The translations under genes and the position numbers were made by a program. From positions 62,001-126,000 of the forward strand of contig DFXZ01000008.1 in NCBI GenBank assembly GCA_002381805.1: a stretch of 64,000 nt of DNA. Reading direction: 5' to 3'. Below the pieces are notes generated by a model. That model had not been told where the DNA came from and searched no databases. It worked only from the letters and a program-made list of their open reading frames with translations. Shown in pieces: positions 8,954 through 18,027 of the stretch (within the stretch, counting starts at the first letter, position 1; each line of letters starts with the position of its first letter). This stretch comes from Bdellovibrio sp. UBA4095 (GTDB lineage Bacteria > Bdellovibrionota > Bdellovibrionia > Bdellovibrionales > Bdellovibrionaceae).

Positions 8954-9553
8954 TTATTCAGGTATTTCCAACATTTCATCCACTGACAATGCCGACCGCA
9001 GCTCAACCTGCAGATTATCCCAGTCTATCGAGTTTATGACCGCAGAGGAAGAAACCAATCCTTCATAGGCGTAGAAGATCACAAGAATAAAGCCCACGAA
9101 CCATCGAATGGTGGGAGCCTCTGCTCGCTTTACCGTTTGTATAACTCTTGTCTCCGCAATCCAGTCTGCCAGATGCGTTCGATCATAACGAAAGAATGCC
9201 AGAGCAAAAATACTCCATGAAAAGAAGAAGCTCAGTCGCCCCACCAGGGGCCTTAAAACACAGTGACGCCAATCGAGCTTCTCGTAGACATTGGAAAAAG
9301 GCACCACATAAAGACCACAAATTGCCTTACCAGGAGTTCGCTGCATATAAATCAAGAACACGAATTCATAGATCGCCGGGATTAAAAATAAAACCAGCAA
9401 CTCCACAATGGTAAGATAAACTTCGTCCGTGGTGAATATCATTTTGTAAACGGTCCCTACAAAGGGAAAATAAAATAGCAAACTGATCATCTGGTCAATG
9501 AAGTAGGCGCAGAGCCGCCTCCAGGTACTGGGAAGATAGGCCTCACTGCTCAT
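8954..9553 (-). CDS. RDD-family membrane protein
   Basis: An integral membrane protein of 199 residues. The N-terminus STWRRLCAYFIDQMI is the typical RDD start (Arg then Asp in the first membrane helix), followed by three or four further hydrophobic stretches and the QRTPGKAICGL loop found in this family. The family is linked to ion transport in a few cases, but the substrate here is unknown. The ATG overlaps the stop of the upstream nucleotidyltransferase gene by four bases, so they form an operon. Confidence 0.85.
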   Translation of the reverse strand: MSSEAYLPSTWRRLCAYFIDQMISLLFYFPFVGTVYKMIFTTDEVYLTIVELLVLFLIPAIYEFVFLIYMQRTPGKAICGLYVVPFSNVYEKLDWRHCVLRPLVGRLSFFFSWSIFALAFFRYDRTHLADWIAETRVIQTVKRAEAPTIRWFVGFILVIFYAYEGLVSSSAVINSIDWDNLQVELRSALSVDEMLEIPE

Positions 9554-10740
9554 CTAAAACTATCCACGTTATTCATTAACCAATCCAAAGCTTCTTCTCG
9601 CGTGCGAAGCTTCTTTTCCACCTGTAGGTTATAAGCCAACGCCAATGCTTGACCTATTTTTTCCCCGGTCAGCTGACCTTTAAGGTCATCCCCTTTTAGA
9701 AATGGTGATGGAAGTACTGCTCCCCACTCTTGCCAAGCTTGAGCAACCGCCGAAATTTTCGGATGCCACTCCTGACTCAACTGCGCTATCGCCCAGCGAT
9801 TATACTCTAGCGAATACTTCTGCAGCTGCTCACCCATCCGCGATGCAAAGAATACAGAAGGATCCTTCCAGAGCTTCCAAGCCGCCTCAGCTGACTTTCT
9901 TTCTTTTGCAGAAAGCTTCAGTAAATCGAGCGCCTTCTGCAATTCTTCGAACTCAGCCTTCTTCACAAAGGTTGCAAAGTATTGCCAAATCTCGGTGAAA
10001 CGCCGAGAGTCCCACGCATTATCACGCAGACGAAAAGGAAATAGCTGCGCCATCAATCCCGTATCTGCCATGATCCTAAGCCCGACATCGGCATAGCCCG
10101 ACCTGAGAAGTTTGTACATCTCATCACGAATTCTCTCTCCACTGACAGTTTTGACCTGAGCAGCCATCTTTTGCAGCGCCTGAAGGGTCGCATCTTCTAT
10201 GATGAATCCCAGCTGTCCAGCAAAACGAGCTGCTCGAAGCAGTCTAAGATGATCTTCCTGAAATCTCTTTTCGGGGTCTCCAACTGTTCGCAAAATTCGG
10301 TTTCGCAAATCCAGCTGCCCGCCGACGAAATCCAAAACTTGATCTTTCTCAAGGTCGAAAAACAATGCATTCACCGTAAAGTCGCGGCGCTGGGCGTCCT
10401 CCTCGGGACTCGAAAAAACAACCCCCTCAGGCCGCCTGCCGTCGCGATAAATCCCATCAGTCCGAAATGTGGCGAGCTCAATATCCGCTCCGTCCTGGAT
10501 AACGCGCATGACTCCGAAGCTTTTTCCAACGCTGACCGTTTTTTCAAAGATTTCTTCAATTTGGGTGGGCGTCGCATCAGTGGCAACATCCAGATCATTC
10601 GCCTGATTCCCCATAAGAGCATCACGAACACAGCCTCCAGCTAAAAAGGCCTTGTAGCCACGGGACTCCAGAGTGTGATAAATTGACTCTACAGCTTGCC
10701 AATGTGGGTGAGATTTAAGATGGTCTTGCACTTGTGACAT
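9550..10740 (-). CDS. CCA-adding enzyme / poly(A) polymerase family nucleotidyltransferase
   Basis: A class II nucleotidyltransferase of 396 residues. Motifs are AGGCVRDALMG (nucleotide binding), DLDVATDATP (catalytic DxD), RRPEGVVFSS and RRDFTVNALFFD, then EDHLRLLRAARFAGQLGF of the neck domain. These are shared by CCA-adding enzymes and PcnB-type poly(A) polymerases, and sequence reading alone does not separate them. The compact length favours a tRNA CCA-adding role. It is translationally coupled to the downstream RDD gene. Confidence 0.9.
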   Translation of the reverse strand: MSQVQDHLKSHPHWQAVESIYHTLESRGYKAFLAGGCVRDALMGNQANDLDVATDATPTQIEEIFEKTVSVGKSFGVMRVIQDGADIELATFRTDGIYRDGRRPEGVVFSSPEEDAQRRDFTVNALFFDLEKDQVLDFVGGQLDLRNRILRTVGDPEKRFQEDHLRLLRAARFAGQLGFIIEDATLQALQKMAAQVKTVSGERIRDEMYKLLRSGYADVGLRIMADTGLMAQLFPFRLRDNAWDSRRFTEIWQYFATFVKKAEFEELQKALDLLKLSAKERKSAEAAWKLWKDPSVFFASRMGEQLQKYSLEYNRWAIAQLSQEWHPKISAVAQAWQEWGAVLPSPFLKGDDLKGQLTGEKIGQALALAYNLQVEKKLRTREEALDWLMNNVDSFR

Positions 10741-10788
10741 TTCGTTAAGTGTAGAAAAAGATCTGTCAGAAAGAAAGAGTTAGTTCGC

Positions 10789-11859
10789 GTGACGCCTCAA
10801 GAGATAAACAATCTTATAAGTGAGCATTTCGCAGAGAGCGGACTTGCGCATTTTGGCGTCGTAGCCTTGGAAAAGCCCTTAAGTTTTGACTTTTATCGCT
10901 CTTGGCTGAACGAGGGCTTGCATGGCGACATGAAATACTTGGCAGATCACGCTCCAATCAAAGAAAAACCACAGACAAAGTGGCCGCGCGCACAGAGTGC
11001 ACTTGTTTTTGCGGTTCCTTATTTCCCACATCCCGAACCGACTGCCCAGTTCCCGCTAAAAAAAGCTCGTGTCAGTTTGTATGCCCAAGGCATGGATTAC
11101 CACTTCTGGTTTAAGGACCGCATGAACCAGGCCTGCGTCGAATTAAGTAAACTTTTTCCGGAAGAAGAGTTCATAGCCTTCACTGATAGCAGCCCCGTTT
11201 TAGAACGCGACCTCGCGCGGAAGGCCGGCATTGGCTGGGTAGGAAAAAACACCTGCATCATCCATCCCAAAAAAGGCAGTCTGTTTTTCCTGGGTGAAAT
11301 TTATACCTCATTAAAGTTTTCTTCCGAGATATCTTTGCTTCCCGATTTCTGCGGGACCTGCACTCGATGTATTGATATCTGCCCGACTGAAGCCCTCATA
11401 GAGCCGCGAAAAATGGATGCACGAAAATGCATTTCCTATTTAACAATTGAATCACGCACCATACCCGAAGAAAGTTTGCGGGAAAAAATCGGTGATTGGT
11501 TCTTTGGCTGTGATCTGTGCCAAACTGTTTGCCCGTGGAACCAGAAAGTATTTAAAAATCAATTACAAACCGAGCGCAGTCTTACTTTAGAAGCTGATGA
11601 ATTGCATCTGTTGATTGAGGATCTGAGATATGTACTGCGCAGCTCGGGGAAAAAGCTCAGTAAAGATCTGGCGGGAACACCCTTGGCACGGGCTGGGTCC
11701 TTTGGTTTAAAAAGAAATGCTCTGATAGTCACAGCAAACCGCAAGATCGTTTCGCTGAGGGACGAGGTTGCATTGTTATTAAATCACGAAAAACTGGGTG
11801 CTCTTGCCGCTTGGACTCTAGAGCGTCTTGACAAAGAACCTAAAGCCCCAGCTTCTTGA
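10789..11859 (+). CDS. queG: Epoxyqueuosine reductase QueG
   Basis: Reduces epoxyqueuosine to queuosine in tRNA, the last step of Q synthesis, using cobalamin and two 4Fe-4S clusters. The ferredoxin-like cluster ligands are visible as CGTCTRCIDICPTEA and CDLCQTVCPWN. Other family blocks are SFDFYRSWL, DSSPVLERDLARKAGIGW and GKNTCIIHPKKGS. Length 356 is typical. The start is GTG at 10789. It is divergent from the nucleotidyltransferase gene, and its 3' end overlaps the convergent gene at 11840 by 20 bases. Confidence 0.93.
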   Translation: MTPQEINNLISEHFAESGLAHFGVVALEKPLSFDFYRSWLNEGLHGDMKYLADHAPIKEKPQTKWPRAQSALVFAVPYFPHPEPTAQFPLKKARVSLYAQGMDYHFWFKDRMNQACVELSKLFPEEEFIAFTDSSPVLERDLARKAGIGWVGKNTCIIHPKKGSLFFLGEIYTSLKFSSEISLLPDFCGTCTRCIDICPTEALIEPRKMDARKCISYLTIESRTIPEESLREKIGDWFFGCDLCQTVCPWNQKVFKNQLQTERSLTLEADELHLLIEDLRYVLRSSGKKLSKDLAGTPLARAGSFGLKRNALIVTANRKIVSLRDEVALLLNHEKLGALAAWTLERLDKEPKAPAS

Positions 11860-12355
11860 GCAGATCGTCGATCTCGCTTTGCTTCATTTTCTTTGGCGCT
11901 GCGCCTGTTCCAACGCTGGAACTGTAGGATTCGCTAAACTGATGGGACACCCAACGCAATCTCTCGATGAAATTCTCTGGAATATTCTTTTTTAGAACAG
12001 CTGTATTTTCATCAATATTGTTCAGCAAAATTGTCAGAACTTCCGTCGCATCCAAAAGCAATCCCACACAGATATTAAAGAACTGTTCGTTATCAGTGAT
12101 CTGCGAAGCCTTATAGCCCACTGCTTTGCAGAGAGCGGCATAATCCGAGATCATATGTAAAGCATGGTCAGCAGGAGCCATTAAAGCCAAGTTCTTCGCT
12201 CCACCCATTATACGATCGACGTTATTGCCGTAGTCGGCTAGTTTTGAGACTTGAGAAAAGTCATCTTCTATACCTTCGAGAAGTTCGAGCGTTTCAGTGA
12301 TCAAGACCTTTGACTCAGACAAAAATTCTTCTACAATTTCTTTATCGATCGACAT
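11840..12355 (-). CDS. Hpt-like helical protein with CheZ-type CheY-binding tail
   Basis: A 171-residue, mostly helical protein. The first 60 residues resemble the start of an Hpt domain (FLSESKVLITETLELLEGIE), but the segment where the phospho-histidine should be reads RIMGGAKNL, without His. The C-terminus ends QSEIDDLLKKLGL, strikingly like the CheY-P-binding peptide at the end of CheZ (consensus DDLLxxLGF) and the FliM N-terminal peptide. It probably binds CheY, either as a phosphatase, an adaptor or a sink. A DxxxQ pattern near residues 30-35 exists but is weak evidence for CheZ-type catalysis. Divergent from an HD-GYP gene 34 bases away. Confidence 0.75.
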   Translation of the reverse strand: MSIDKEIVEEFLSESKVLITETLELLEGIEDDFSQVSKLADYGNNVDRIMGGAKNLALMAPADHALHMISDYAALCKAVGYKASQITDNEQFFNICVGLLLDATEVLTILLNNIDENTAVLKKNIPENFIERLRWVSHQFSESYSSSVGTGAAPKKMKQSEIDDLLKKLGL

Positions 12356-12389
12356 AAGTCAAAGATAGCAACCGAAGGGCAGTGAAGCA

Positions 12390-13316
12390 ATGGATTATGT
12401 GTCTATACGTGTGAGCACCCTGCGCGGAGATCAAAAAATTGATTTCAACGCTTATATCAAGATCAACGAAAAGATGGTGCTCTACCTTCGTCGCGGCGAT
12501 AGCTTTGAAGGTGAACGCCTGCTGCGCTTGAAAGAAAAAAAGCTGCGCAAGATGTATATCCTAAATGACGAAGAAGCTCACTATCGGAACTATCTGCAAA
12601 AGAATATTGAAACAGCCTATGACGACAGTTCAAAAACGGACATGAAAACGCGTGCCGAGATCATTCAAGGCTCTCAACAAAGCAATGCTGAGGAGGTTTT
12701 TGAAAATCCAGAGAACGTACAGTCTTATAACTACGCCAAGGACGCTGCTGGCAAATACGTGTCTTTCATTCAGAGCAATGCGAAAGCACTGTCCTCTATT
12801 ATGACGATTGAAAACTCCGACAAAAATATTGCGCACCACGGAGTCACTGTCGCAACACTTTCCATTGCCCTCGCGCAAAAGCTAGGGATCACCGACCTTA
12901 AAAAAACTCAGCTATTAACTTTGGGAGCTATCTTGCATGATTTCGGCCATCAAGACACAGGCTTGAACCTCTGCCAGCCCCTGAACGCCATGAGCGCAGC
13001 AGACAAAGCTCTGTGGCTGAAGCATCCGTCCGAAGGAGCTGCTCGTGTCCAGGATAAGAAACATTTCGATCAGACTGTAATCAATATTATATCCCAACAT
13101 GAAGAAACTCTCGACGGCTCGGGTCCTTCCGGACTGCGCGAGAAGGATTTGGATCCCTTGGCCGTGATCGTTTCATCGGCAAATGCCATCGATCGCCTGA
13201 TTACTTTTGAAAATGTTCCGACCGCAGAAGCTGCAAAAAAAATGATGATCGAACAGGTGGGAAAACATCCCCTACAACACATTCAAATGCTGAGCGAAAT
13301 CCTAAAGGGTATCTAA
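12390..13316 (+). CDS. HD-GYP domain protein lacking the signature tyrosine (Bd1817-like)
   Basis: A 308-residue protein with an N-terminal domain (residues about 15-75) and a C-terminal HD-GYP domain. Metal ligands are in place: H150, H183-D184 (LHDFGH), H212 and H237. The GYP loop reads DGSGPSGL, so the tyrosine is absent. Length and this substitution match the Bdellovibrio HD-GYP protein Bd1817, whose crystal structure showed a two-iron site and an unconventional loop (from memory). c-di-GMP binding or cleavage is likely but not proven. Its N-terminal domain is shared with the degenerate HD-GYP protein at 7566. Confidence 0.85.
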   Translation: MDYVSIRVSTLRGDQKIDFNAYIKINEKMVLYLRRGDSFEGERLLRLKEKKLRKMYILNDEEAHYRNYLQKNIETAYDDSSKTDMKTRAEIIQGSQQSNAEEVFENPENVQSYNYAKDAAGKYVSFIQSNAKALSSIMTIENSDKNIAHHGVTVATLSIALAQKLGITDLKKTQLLTLGAILHDFGHQDTGLNLCQPLNAMSAADKALWLKHPSEGAARVQDKKHFDQTVINIISQHEETLDGSGPSGLREKDLDPLAVIVSSANAIDRLITFENVPTAEAAKKMMIEQVGKHPLQHIQMLSEILKGI

Positions 13317-13341
13317 ACTCAGTTTTCAACTGTGGCGGCCC

Positions 13342-14220
13342 TTACCCAAGCACGATCCCAGAGCGTAGCAAACCTTCAGCCTTGGATCGCCACTGACTAG
13401 GAGGGCCCTCCAAGCCCTCTGTCAACGCCGCCATTTCCACCCATTGTTCAAAGTTAAATGCTCTTTCTTCGTTCAACAAATCAATAAGAGCTGCTTCGTA
13501 GACGTCTAAAGATTTTTCCTGAATAATCCAATTAGGCGACACACAGAAAAAGGCATAGAGACCTGCCGGTTTATTTAAAATTGAATTCTCTTGCGAAAGT
13601 GAAAGCGTCTGCAAACCAGCATTTAAGGTCAAAGTCCGTTCGTGCGAATCAGCACTCGGAGTATTTTCAAAGGGTTGAATTTCCAACCAACTCCGAATCC
13701 ATTCCCAATGAGCCACATCAATAAGATCTTTTCGGTCCGGAAACTTTTGGCGCAGAAATCCCACGAAATAACGCCAGTGATCTTGCAAAAGCCAACTGCT
13801 CCAATCCATATTCTGCAAATACTCATTACAAATCTTCACACTGGCCAGCCCAAGGGTCTGACTGGTCAAAGGAAACAATTTTTGAAAGAGTTCACGCTGA
13901 GCCGTTTGGAAATCTAATTCTTCCGAAGCCACCGTCTTGAGAGGTCTTAGCCACTGCAGGGTTTTCAAAAGTTCTTGTTCATAGATTTCTCGCACCGAAG
14001 CGGGAACCAGCTGATCGTGGGTATGGACAACGATTTGCTTGGAAGCATTCAATTGCAACAATTGCTTTTTTCGAACTCCGCCGATCCCGACAATATCGAA
14101 ATCATCGACGATCAAAATTTCAGCACTAGGCCACTCCCCGTTCCAGGGAAAGGTTAAATGAAAGGTCGAATTCGATAAAGACATCGCATTTATCTTATGC
14201 GTCCCCTGAAGACGACGCAA
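13342..14220 (-). CDS. Cytoplasmic protein, unknown
   Basis: A 292-residue protein with no signal peptide or membrane segment. It is rich in Trp and aromatic residues (for example NMDWSSWLLQDHWRYF) and contains ILIVDDFDIVGIGG near residue 36, which looks like a beta strand and turn of an alpha/beta core but does not match a receiver domain. An alternative start is the ATG at 14184 (MSLSNSTFHL), which drops 12 residues; ribosome sites are weak at both. No family is recognised. It converges with the HD-GYP gene. Confidence 0.6.
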   Translation of the reverse strand: MRRLQGTHKINAMSLSNSTFHLTFPWNGEWPSAEILIVDDFDIVGIGGVRKKQLLQLNASKQIVVHTHDQLVPASVREIYEQELLKTLQWLRPLKTVASEELDFQTAQRELFQKLFPLTSQTLGLASVKICNEYLQNMDWSSWLLQDHWRYFVGFLRQKFPDRKDLIDVAHWEWIRSWLEIQPFENTPSADSHERTLTLNAGLQTLSLSQENSILNKPAGLYAFFCVSPNWIIQEKSLDVYEAALIDLLNEERAFNFEQWVEMAALTEGLEGPPSQWRSKAEGLLRSGIVLG

Positions 14221-14294
14221 GAATGACTCGCTACGTCAGCGCATGACTTAAGGATAACTTGACCGGACTTTCTCCGCATGGAAAAAGGTGGGGC

Positions 14295-14876
14295 ATGCGA
14301 CTTTTGTTTTTCGTCCTCATGTTGATTGTATCAGCACGCGCCCACTCTGCTAGTTCGGTATCCGGAACTTTGGAGCGCGATTCGGTGGGATATTTTCTAA
14401 AGCACACAGGCTCAAAAGTGTGTCAAAGATTTCAAATTGTTTTGAATAATGATGATACCGTTAAAAATCTACGAAAGCTTTCTCGCGGAGATCTCCTAAC
14501 AGGTCTTGGCAATTTTAATGAGCCGGGCTGCTTAGTGAACATCGATAGCATTGACTATGTAGGTTTACGTCGTCTGATCGGGCATTGGGTGACCCCAGAG
14601 GGGATCATCTCGATTCCAAACTTCCATTCGATGGTCTTTTATCCGTCTGGCACTTTGCAAAGCGGAGGCCTTCTATCTGCAAAGGCCATTAATTACCGCT
14701 ATAGCATGACTCCTTCCTCCGGAAGAGAGTGGGTCTTATTCATCTCAGACGAAACCAGTACTTTCTTTGCGACTTTGCAGTTGTCAAAAAATACTGGTGT
14801 GCTTAAAGTTTATGACTCCGACAGCGGTAAATTAGTCAAACAACTGCGTCTTGAAAAATGGGGCTCACCTAACTGA
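14295..14876 (+). CDS. Secreted protein, unknown, first gene of an amino-acid catabolism operon
   Basis: A 193-residue protein starting with a signal peptide (MRLLFFVLMLIVSARAHSA). I prefer the ATG at 14295, preceded by AAGGTGGGG, over an in-frame TTG at 14259 that would put a charged stretch in front of the signal. The mature part looks like a small all-beta domain, with alternating hydrophobic strands (SVSGTLERDSVGYFL). No family is recognised. Its stop overlaps the next gene's ATG (TGATG), so it is coupled to the arginase-family gene. Confidence 0.7.
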   Translation: MRLLFFVLMLIVSARAHSASSVSGTLERDSVGYFLKHTGSKVCQRFQIVLNNDDTVKNLRKLSRGDLLTGLGNFNEPGCLVNIDSIDYVGLRRLIGHWVTPEGIISIPNFHSMVFYPSGTLQSGGLLSAKAINYRYSMTPSSGREWVLFISDETSTFFATLQLSKNTGVLKVYDSDSGKLVKQLRLEKWGSPN

Positions 14877-15823
14877 TGAACTGGTTTCAACCTATCGACA
14901 GGCAACTTCTTTTCACGAAAAACGATAAAGAAGATCCTCGCCTAGGTGAATGCGTCCACCTCCAAGAACAACCCGACCTGACCTATGACATTGCTCTGCT
15001 TGGTTATGCCGATGATGAGGGAATCTCTTTGAATGGCGGCCGCCCTGGTGCACGCCTTGCTCCCACGGAAATTCGCAGAGCTCTTTACAAAATGACCCCT
15101 CACCTCCTCACTAAAAAACTACCGCGTTTGCTTGATCTGGGCGACCTTGATTCCGCAGCAGGGCCCCTGGCAGATCGACACGAACAGGGTCGACTGACTG
15201 CACGCAAGCTCGCTCGACAGGGCTTACCTTGGATTTCTTTGGGGGGTGGTCACGACTATGGATACTGCGATGGCGCTGGATTTCTAGATGCTTCTGCCGA
15301 AAATGCGGTTCTTTTAAATTTCGATGCTCATATGGACGTGCGTCCCACCGATAAAGGTTTTAATTCAGGAACTCCGTTTCATCGTATTCTGACTGAATTT
15401 GCAGGTCAGGTCGATTTCGCCGAAATTGGAATTCAAAATCAGTGCAACAGTCGACAGCACGTACAATGGGCTGAAAACAAAGGGGCCACCATCTTTACTT
15501 TGGATCAAGTTCAGCAAAGTGGCCTTCTGCCTTGTCTGCAAAATTTCATGCAAGGTAAAGAACACAAGAAGGTCTTCATTAGCTTGGATATAGATGCCTT
15601 CACCTGCGCGCAGGCCCCCGGATGCAGTCAATCCTGGACGACAGGCTTAGAGGCGAATAGCTTTTTGCAGGCTCTGAATTGGCTTGTGGAAAATTTTTCG
15701 GTCAGCGGTCTTGGCATCTATGAAGTTTCGCCTCCGCTTGATTACGATAATCATACCAGCAAATTAGCTGCACTAGTCTGCCATCATTTTATTTTCGCCC
15801 AGCTAAAAAAGGCTCAGCCATGA
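14876..15823 (+). CDS. Arginase/agmatinase/formimidoylglutamase family hydrolase
   Basis: A ureohydrolase-fold enzyme of 315 residues that uses two manganese ions. The metal motifs are complete: GGGHDYG, NFDAHMDVR (DxHxD) and SLDIDAF (DxD). Length and NGGRPGARLAPTEIR resemble formimidoylglutamase (HutG), but no other histidine-degradation gene is nearby, so the substrate is uncertain. It sits between a secreted protein and threonine aldolase with overlapping stop/start codons, pointing to amino-acid breakdown, plausible for a bacterium feeding on prey protein. Confidence 0.85.
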   Translation: MNWFQPIDRQLLFTKNDKEDPRLGECVHLQEQPDLTYDIALLGYADDEGISLNGGRPGARLAPTEIRRALYKMTPHLLTKKLPRLLDLGDLDSAAGPLADRHEQGRLTARKLARQGLPWISLGGGHDYGYCDGAGFLDASAENAVLLNFDAHMDVRPTDKGFNSGTPFHRILTEFAGQVDFAEIGIQNQCNSRQHVQWAENKGATIFTLDQVQQSGLLPCLQNFMQGKEHKKVFISLDIDAFTCAQAPGCSQSWTTGLEANSFLQALNWLVENFSVSGLGIYEVSPPLDYDNHTSKLAALVCHHFIFAQLKKAQP

Positions 15824-16845
15824 ATCGTGGCTTTGGCAGCGACAACCACGCCGGAGTCCATCCTCAAATCCTGCATTCACTAACCCTAGCGAATCAAGGA
15901 CATGCGCCCAGCTATGGCACTGATGAATGGACAGCACAGGCCACAGAAAAATTTAAAGATCATTTTGGATCCCAGGCTCAGGTGTTTTTCGTATTCAATG
16001 GAACCGCAGCCAATGTAACTGCCATGCGTGCGCTTACACGACCTTATCAATCTGTTTTTTGCACCGATGTGGCGCATATTAACGTCGATGAGTGCGGTGC
16101 CCCTGAGTACCTCGCCGGCTGCAAACTGATCGCCCTTCCCTCAACAAATGGAAAGCTCACAATTCCCGAGCTTGAAAAAGCATTTGTCCGTCGAGGCGAT
16201 CAACACTTTTCCCAAACTCAGGTTTTAAGCCTTACCCAGCCCACCGAACTGGGAACAGTTTATTCTTTAGACGAAATGAAAGAACTGATTTTCTGGGCGA
16301 AAGAGCGTCAACTAAGAGTACATATTGATGGCGCCCGCCTTGCCAATGCAGCCGCTGCGCTAAAAGTTTCATTCAAAGAATTCACCACAGATCTTGGCGT
16401 CGACATAGTTTCGTTCGGAGGAACCAAGAACGGACTGATGATGGGTGAAGCCGTGATTATTTTGAATAAAGATCTCGCTCGTGATTTCAAATATATTCGC
16501 AAGCAAAGCGGCCAGTTGCCCTCAAAAAGTCGATTTATTGCGTGCCAATTTTTAACATATTTTGAAAACGATCTGTGGCGCGAAATTGCCGACCATTCCT
16601 TAAAAATGGCTCAAGACTTATATTCTGCAGTTTGCGAAATCCCGGGTATCGAAATCACGCAGAAGCCAGAAAGCAATGCCGTGTTCGCGAAGATCCCCAG
16701 TTCCTGGGTAAAAACTCTTCGGGAAAAATATTTCTTTTATGTCTGGAACGAAAACACCTTTGAATGTCGCTGGATGACCTCTTGGGATACCCAACCCAGC
16801 GACATCCAAGGTTTTGCAAAGGCCCTGAAGGAGCTCTCTCTATGA
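15820..16845 (+). CDS. ltaE: Low-specificity L-threonine aldolase family (PLP enzyme)
   Basis: A fold-type I PLP enzyme of 341 residues that cleaves threonine or allo-threonine to glycine and acetaldehyde. Signatures are GFGSDNHAGVHP and YGTDEW at the N-terminus, the FNGTAANVTAM cofactor loop, HIDGARLANAA and the Schiff-base lysine in SFGGTKNGLM. The ATG overlaps the previous stop by four bases (ATGA), and the tryptophan dioxygenase ATG overlaps its own stop. Related beta-eliminating lyases cannot be excluded, but the N-terminus fits threonine aldolase best. Confidence 0.85.
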   Translation: MNRGFGSDNHAGVHPQILHSLTLANQGHAPSYGTDEWTAQATEKFKDHFGSQAQVFFVFNGTAANVTAMRALTRPYQSVFCTDVAHINVDECGAPEYLAGCKLIALPSTNGKLTIPELEKAFVRRGDQHFSQTQVLSLTQPTELGTVYSLDEMKELIFWAKERQLRVHIDGARLANAAAALKVSFKEFTTDLGVDIVSFGGTKNGLMMGEAVIILNKDLARDFKYIRKQSGQLPSKSRFIACQFLTYFENDLWREIADHSLKMAQDLYSAVCEIPGIEITQKPESNAVFAKIPSSWVKTLREKYFFYVWNENTFECRWMTSWDTQPSDIQGFAKALKELSL

Positions 16846-17918
16846 AATACCCTGCCGTCCATTATCACGACTATTTGCAAATCGATAAAATCTTAAACTC
16901 TCAGAATCCTAAAAGTCATGAGTACGGCAAACCTGCTCATGATGAGATGCTATTCATCGTGGTTCACCAGACCTATGAGTTGTGGTTCAAACAGATTCTT
17001 TTCGAACTGAACGCTGTTCTCGCAACCTTCAGTCGAGAAAAAGTGGAAGAAACTGAAATGGGGGTTGCAAGCAGCAGACTCGAGCGCACTGTAAGCATTC
17101 TCAAAATGATCATCGGGCAGATCGACGTTCTTGAAACAATGACTCCCCTTGATTTTCTGGAGTTCAGAGACATGCTTTATCCCGCCAGTGGCTTTCAAAG
17201 CTATCAGTGGCGCTTGATCGAGACCAAACTAGGCCTGCGAATGACCGATCGCTTGGCTTTTAACCAGTCGCCATTTTACAAAGCTCTGAGTCCTGATCAG
17301 CAGAATGAAATGATGAATGTCTTAAACCAGCCATCGTTGTTCGATGCCGTGGAAAAATGGTTGGAACGAACACCTTTCCTCCAGTCGCAAAACTTCACTT
17401 TCTGGGGTAGCTATCAGGACGCCGTCACTCGTATGTTCCACGATGACATGAATATCGTCAGAAATAACAGCGCCCTGTCTGAACAAGATAAAGAAAAGAA
17501 TCTGAAAAGTCTGGAAGCCAGCCTCGGAACTTTTGCGGCCCTATTTGACGAAAATGCCTTTGCAGAGCTGCGCAGCCAAGGGCACTTCCGACTCAGCTTC
17601 AAAGCCTTGCACGCGGCCCTCCTAATACAACTTTATCGCGATCAGCCGATCTTGCAGACACCTTTCCGCATTATCCGTGCCCTCTTAGATATCGATGAGA
17701 CTATGACCAATTGGCGATACCGCCACGCCCTGATGGCCCATCGAATGCTTGGGCAAAAAATTGGAACCGGGGGTTCCAGCGGCCACAAGTACTTGGCGGA
17801 TGCGACCGCCAAACATAAAATTTTTAGCGATTTCTTCAATCTGACCACATTCTTTATTCCAAGATCACAGGTCCCGGTTTTGCCGCCCGAAGTCACCGAG
17901 CGAATGAATTACCGTTAA
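16842..17918 (+). CDS. kynA: Tryptophan 2,3-dioxygenase
   Basis: A haem enzyme that opens the indole ring of tryptophan to N-formylkynurenine, first step of the kynurenine route. The start is the ATG at 16842 (MKYPAVHYHDYLQID), preceded by AAGGAG and overlapping the aldolase stop; an upstream in-frame ATG at 16764 lies inside the aldolase gene. The protein is 358 residues. Family blocks are HDEMLFIVVHQTYELWFKQI, LDFLEFRDMLYPASGFQS and WRYRHALMAHRMLGQKIGTG with the haem-ligand histidine. No kynurenine formamidase or kynureninase lies in the window. Confidence 0.93.
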   Translation: MKYPAVHYHDYLQIDKILNSQNPKSHEYGKPAHDEMLFIVVHQTYELWFKQILFELNAVLATFSREKVEETEMGVASSRLERTVSILKMIIGQIDVLETMTPLDFLEFRDMLYPASGFQSYQWRLIETKLGLRMTDRLAFNQSPFYKALSPDQQNEMMNVLNQPSLFDAVEKWLERTPFLQSQNFTFWGSYQDAVTRMFHDDMNIVRNNSALSEQDKEKNLKSLEASLGTFAALFDENAFAELRSQGHFRLSFKALHAALLIQLYRDQPILQTPFRIIRALLDIDETMTNWRYRHALMAHRMLGQKIGTGGSSGHKYLADATAKHKIFSDFFNLTTFFIPRSQVPVLPPEVTERMNYR

Positions 17919-17951
17919 ATTCCTTAGGCTTATATTTTTTCCCGAACCGAG

Positions 17952-17979
17952 CTTGCCAAAGCCCGGTTTCACCTCATAT
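17952..17979 (+). promoter_or_regulatory. Candidate heat-shock (sigma-32-type) promoter of htpG
   Basis: CTTGCC at 17952-17957 and CCTCATAT at 17972-17979 are separated by 14 bases. The second differs at one position from the sigma-32 -10 consensus CCCCATNT, and the first matches four of six bases of CTTGAA. It lies about 50 bases upstream of the htpG start. A hairpin-forming inverted repeat (arms GAACCG and CGGTTTC) overlaps the -35 side and may terminate the operon upstream. Confidence 0.5.
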
Positions 17980-18027
17980 TGAATAGGTCACTCCAACTGG
18001 AGACCCTTAATTTCATGTGAGGAGAAT

